From positions 22,019,001-22,083,000 of the forward strand of contig CM029120.1 in assembly GCA_016859345.1 (NCBI GenBank): 64,000 nucleotides of DNA. Reading direction: 5' to 3'. Positions within the stretch are counted from its first letter, which is position 1, and every line of letters starts with the position of its first letter. Shown one piece after another: positions 59,492 through 64,000 of this stretch. The notes under the pieces were generated by a model. It was not told the origin of the DNA and did not search any database. It worked only from the letters and a program-made list of their open reading frames with translations. The translations under genes were made by a program, and so were the position numbers. Origin of the DNA: Istiophorus platypterus (taxonomy: Eukaryota; Chordata; Actinopteri; Istiophoriformes; Istiophoridae).

Positions 59492-60050
59492 TTTGGCCTG
59501 GGTTGTGTCTAATGCAACACTTCATGTGGTAAAAGATAACCTAAACAAGAAACCAGTTTGCAAGACTTCATAAAGATGGTAGAGTTTACAACAGCATCAG
59601 TTGGCTACTGAACATAAACTGAAGCACAGCTGTAGCAGTGGACAGGAGGTAGAGGAAGAGCCATACTACTGATAACAGGAGGTGCAAAAAATGACGCCAT
59701 GCAAAATTCACTATTTACACAACCTTGTGTGGAAAAACAGATGGGTAAGTGCTTCTGACTTGGCATAAAGATTATCTTTGGGAACTGGTGTTTCAGTGAC
59801 TGGTCAGAAAGTGTGAGGAGCATCCAACAAGAAAACCATTGCTCACAAAACAGCTCAAAATTGCAGAATTTAATCATGGCCAAAGAAAAGGTAAAGAAGC
59901 CTGATGAATACTTGCAGCACAGACTCTGTCAGATGAAACCAAAATTAGTTTGGATCAGAAATGGTCCAGCATGTTTGGCATTGACTTTGCCAGGACTAGT
60001 GAGTGACTGTATACTGGATCCTATGGAATTGGGGGTACTTTCATGTATAC
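59492..60050 (+). mobile_element. Tc1-like transposon fossil, copy 2 (partial)
   Basis: Opposite in orientation to 28385-29410 and clearly the same element: CAGTTTGCAAGACTTCATAA, ACAACAGCATCAGTTGGCTA, GGAGGTGCAAAAAATGACGC, CATGGCCAAAGAAAAGGTAA and TTTGGATCAGAAATGGTCCA match it closely. It covers the N-terminal half up to the first Asp region (CAGATGAAACCAAAATTAG) and breaks off near 60050. A short insert (GACTTTGCCAGGACTAG) separates it from the next matching words, GTGACTGTATACTG. No intact frame. Confidence 0.85.
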
Positions 60051-60059
60051 TGTATTTAA

Positions 60060-62215
60060 CAGTATGAGGGCATCAGTTATGCTAATGACCCATATAAATA
60101 AGCAATTTACAATTTCAGAAATCAAGAGAGTTTGATGAATACATCTAGGGATACTCATTAATACATACCAATAAAGAAAAAGTAACACATGTTTAAGTTT
60201 AAGATAAGTATTTATGCGTGAGGACTGTCGGATGACAAAATATTTAGTCTTCTACAGTAGTCTGCTCAGTTTTCACATAGATGGCTCAGATTTTATCACA
60301 TCATCTAAGTTTGGAATTTCTGTCACCTGATAGGGAGGATGTTGAAATTTCACACTCGAAACCTATTGCATTTAAAATATCTTCCTCTCTGCCCAACCCC
60401 ACTCATAGAAATTACATTTATACACAGCTAATTTTTAATATCAAATATGTTGAGGAAATGTTCATTCAAGTTTTTTGGAGATTGTAAATACTGTATGTTG
60501 ATGCTGAACATAAAAATAAAGGTTCACAGACAACGTACTTGTTTTCTAGCAGAATATTAGATCTTGCAGTGCAACATCTATTTGTAGTGACTACAGCATT
60601 ATTAAACTTTTTAATGGTTGGGTTTAGGCACTCATCACACAAGGTTAGGGAAAGATTGTGCCCTGATTAAATACAGAAAAAAAGTCCACAGTAACTTGAG
60701 ACACAAGGCATTTATGTATGTTTAACAAATAACACAATTTTCTCCTAATCGTATCAACCTTCTGTTGCCTAAACATTACCACAGATGGAAATCCGGATGC
60801 AAAATCCTCTCTTTGGTATAACAGCCCTGCACTTTATACAGCTGCCATCCAACTAGAGCTAGCTGAAATGAACAAGATAATTTCTTCTACCTGCATTTTC
60901 ATAAGTTTGTTATGAATCAAGTATACATTGGATTATATTACCTCCAGGGAATGGCCTTATGCCTGTAGTTTAAGTGTGACACAAACAAAAGCTTTCTCCT
61001 TCTCCTTCCTACTCGATTTTTAAAAGTTACCAAACTGGCAGCCATATGAATAAAAGCAACACAATTTTAAATAGTGCTACAAAATCACTTAATTTCTGTG
61101 TGATAAAAGTTATCTGTCTCTACGCTGTGTAGGTGCTGACTGACTGAATCAAATTTTTTTCCCTTGGTCCTTACTGTAGCTTTGTCCTGTCACTGCTGAG
61201 ACAAACCTGTATAGATGACTCAACTTGGCTGATGCTGATGACAGGTCTCATACAGACTCTGTGGCTGTAACACTTCCTGTACGTGCTGAACTGCAACCCA
61301 TACACATAATATTTACCACGGATAATGAAGCATATTGTCTTGGTGGCCTGGAAGGTAAAAAATAAAATACTCAATAAATTTAGAGATCACTACAGGTATA
61401 TACAAAGGGGAAAAAAAGCACTTGAACACCCTGGAACACACAGCCACTTCCTGGCGACTTCAAAGGAATTCATGAATGGAGTGCTTCATTCACACAAAAA
61501 AATTTTGCTTCTGAACATAATCCAATCGGTGATTACGTTTGTCATCACAATGTAAAGCAGAAAAAATTTAGTAATACTGTATATGGATGTACCTTCTGGG
61601 AGTCAGGCATATCAGTTGCTGGTCCTGCTGGTTGATCCATATGTAACTCTACGCCAGATCACATGGTTTGAAAAAAATCCAAATGTCTCATAATATTTGT
61701 AAAATTATTCAGTTTTTCCCTGTGATGTAATACTGCAGCCATAAAATGCATATTTCACCTTTAATAATCAAGAAATACTGTTTTTTCAATGAAGCACTGC
61801 GACAATAGTTTCTGAATGCTCATATTATAATATTATTATACTGTGTGAAGAAAAATGTTTGACTTAATGCCAATACATATTTGATGCTACATAAAATAAA
61901 ATATCACAGACAATAAACATGTTTTCATCCATGTGTAAAGTCGCATTAAAGTCAGCTTTTGAAAGAGGGTGCTACGATTACCTGAATGTCAGAAACATAT
62001 CCACAAGAAATAAGACTATATAATATCCATATCACCATACAAGTTGCAAGTAGGAAATAAAATCTTTCTGATTGAACGCTTTCATATCTGTTCATCTGTT
62101 CTCATCACATCTCTAGCAATTCATGTGAACACAACTGGCAGAAGCCTTGGCTGATGTCACCTGTGAATTCCAAAAACTAAAGGACACCAATAAATAAAGG
62201 AGGATTTTGTAATTA
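60060..62215. other. Non-coding, no gene seen
   Basis: AT-rich unique sequence. A small GGGAAAGAT-type repeat relic at 60640-60700 is the only recognisable item. Confidence 0.6.
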
Positions 62216-62233
62216 CATGATAGAGCAGAGGAA

Positions 62234-62256
62234 AAAAGAAAAGAAAAGAAAAGAAA
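62234..62256 (+). repeat. (AAAAG)n microsatellite
   Basis: Four to five AAAAG units in a row. Confidence 0.85.
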
Positions 62257-62329
62257 TGAGATGCTCTAAAAACTACCAGGAGGAGGAAGGATTAAGTCAT
62301 TTTGGAGTTCAAACCCACAAACAAGCCCG

Positions 62330-62600
62330 AAGAGCTGATGAGAGGAAAGGATGCTGCTGCTCCTCTCCTCAGCTGCTCCACCCCAGCAAGCTTCTCCTCT
62401 CACCTCCCCTGCTGAGAAGTCAGCTTTCATGTTCTTTTCAAAGTCTCAGGTGGTATTACCCAGGGCAACCTTGACAGAGCCCGGGGCAAAGGCAGCACAA
62501 GGCTCTGTACCTGAACCAAAGCACGTAGAGTGTGCGGCAGGTATGCTCACTGCAACACATGCACTCGATTATTCAGCCACACACTGACAGCCTGGCACTG
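62330..62600. other. Mixed-composition block, no gene called
   Basis: GC-richer than its surroundings, with CTGCTGCTCCTCTCCTCAGC and CCCGGGGCAAAGGCAGCACA. Two overlapping frames exist but neither shows a domain. Could be an old exon or a regulatory stretch. Confidence 0.2.
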
Positions 62601-62632
62601 ATGTTCCTATTCCTACCCACCCACTCACTGAC

Positions 62633-62633
<1 letters not shown>

Positions 62634-62671
<38 letters not shown>

Positions 62672-62679
62672 ACACACAC
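62634..62679. repeat. (CA)n microsatellite
   Basis: CA array of 46 bp with one TA interruption. Confidence 0.96.
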
Positions 62680-62790
62680 CCTTTGATTGTCTCTATGCTG
62701 TGGCTGTCATTAAGACTCATTAAGGGGGATGGTTTTATTGAAGGCGGTCGTTTTGAGGCATCCACTGAATTATTCATACTCGCCTTCCAC

Positions 62791-62878
62791 CGCTCTCTCT
62801 CTTTCGCTCCCTCTCTCTCTCCCTCACACACACAGACACACACAGACACAACACACACACACGAAAACACACATACTA
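62791..62878. repeat. (TC)n then (CA)n simple repeat
   Basis: Pyrimidine-rich TCTCTC with CGCTCCC interruptions to about 62825, then interrupted CA repeats to 62878. Confidence 0.85.
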
Positions 62879-62879
62879 C

Positions 62880-64000
62880 ACATTAGTGAAATGTAGGAAG
62901 CTGGTGCAGAGGAGAGCAAGACAAAGATGCAGCCTATATAGGTCACTTCCTCCTCCACCCGCATCGTTCAGAAAGTGGAACTGGAAGGCGGGAGGGAGAC
63001 AAAGAGCGAGGCTTATTAGCAGACAGGCAGGCAGACGCACACACCCATACACAGAGTCCCCAGTAGATAAAGGAGCATACACCTCAGAGAGTAGATTGTC
63101 ACAGCTATGAATGAAGCTCTGAGTGGCTTTTGCCATAAAGTAATACTGCTTCATTGTTGAGAGACCCAGTGATGCAGCATTTTGTGTGCATGTGTCTGGC
63201 TGTGCTCGTGGTAGTATTGTTGTTGGTTGGGGCAGGGGTGGGGGTGGGTTTGGGGATGGATATGGATATGGCATGATGGGGAATTGAAAGACAATGTGGA
63301 CAGATCCAGAGGATTTGATTAGATGCCAAAATTTCTTCACATGAACTCCCCCTCTGTGCTGAACATATGGCATACAGTATGCATGGAAATGGATACACAT
63401 TTAAATTTAGTGTGATCACATATTCCATCAAATATTCATTACATACAATCAGGGTTAAATATGCACAATCACGTGGCTGTAATAGAAACTAGAAAGAAAA
63501 GCTAAGTGCTGTAGATAAATTCACACTGGAGGCTAAAGTAATTAGACTGTAATGTTTATCAAGTTTTATTACCAATGGGGTCTACTTTTGTAAATTTGGC
63601 CATTATTTCATTCATTTACGATATTGTGCTCACCAGGTTTTTTCCTTTGATTTGAGAATACTGCATTATCACTACAACTTATTTCAGTTGGTCAAGATTA
63701 CAGCACCTTTACTCAAAAAGTGTGTAACTACAATTTAATAGTTTTTTTCCTGGTTTGGTTTAATTTGGTGCAGCACTTTAATAATAATAACCCTGCTGAA
63801 CAAGTAAACAAACATACAAACCAAAAAACTAACTAACCAAATGCAGACATGGGGGAAAAATAACCTCCTTGGCCAAGGAAACAGGCAAACAAATGAGCTG
63901 CCAAACAGACATGAGTAAAAACAGAACCTCCTTAGTGGGGTAAAAATATCTTACAAATTTTCTATTTACATACTGATATCATGATTCAATCTTGACCTAC
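62880..64000. other. Non-coding, no gene seen
   Basis: Begins with balanced composition (to about 63080), includes a GGGGGTGGG-rich patch at 63225-63265, then AT-rich sequence to the window end. Long minus-strand frames here have no domain. Confidence 0.55.

Noticed and set aside
6837..62679. CRISPR-like regular arrays
   Set aside because: The tandem arrays are di-, tetra- and penta-nucleotide microsatellites without spacers.
62876..63400. 174-codon minus-strand frame
   Set aside because: Pro/His-rich part reflects a G-rich patch; I found no family motif, and an overlapping frame is equally open.

Overview
The window looks like non-coding vertebrate DNA from a ray-finned (teleost) fish. It is AT-rich, has long (CA/TG)n, (AT)n, (GAAA)n and (AAAAG)n microsatellites, and holds no open reading frame longer than about 190 codons. 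The recognisable protein similarity comes from fossil mobile elements typical of fish: an L2-clade LINE, a piggyBac-type transposase and several Tc1/mariner elements. I could not support any complete host gene, tRNA, rRNA, CRISPR array or operon. The window is best read as a gene desert or the inside of a very large intron.

Layout. 1-6.3 kb: unique sequence plus a dispersed-repeat copy and a possible LTR-like remnant. 6.3-9.6 kb: CA/TG microsatellites, their characteristic flanking repeat, and a broken piggyBac transposase on the minus strand. 9.9-12.65 kb: a 5'-truncated, internally deleted L2 LINE on the plus strand that still has its TTGAA-type tail. 13.45-16.85 kb: a 3.4 kb segment bounded by two 120-bp inverted arms that differ at only two positions; this is the most striking unexplained structure in the window. 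17-27 kb: TG microsatellites, a tRNA-derived SINE and small repeat remnants. 28.4-29.4 kb: Tc1-like fossil, with a second inverted partial copy at 59.5-60.05 kb. 34.9-36.3 kb: a purine-rich block followed by a pyrimidine-rich block. 37.6-45.2 kb: three more Tc1-like fossils of different families, and a copy of a very common teleost repeat at 40.36-40.69 kb. 46.6-47.1 kb: GAAA array in a purine-rich block. 48-64 kb: mostly unique sequence with small tandem duplications, (AT)n, (CA)n and low-confidence repeat remnants.

Several stretches (about 23.5, 38.5-38.95, 42.4-42.75, 46.5, 51.6-51.95, 53.2 and 53.9-54.25 kb) look different from their surroundings: few simple repeats, mixed composition and homeodomain-type or bZIP-type motifs. 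They are candidates for conserved non-coding regulatory elements, but only a cross-species alignment can show that.

No genes work together here in the pathway sense. The visible history is repeated insertion and decay of transposons, with all transposase and reverse transcriptase copies inactivated by frameshifts, stops or deletion of catalytic segments.
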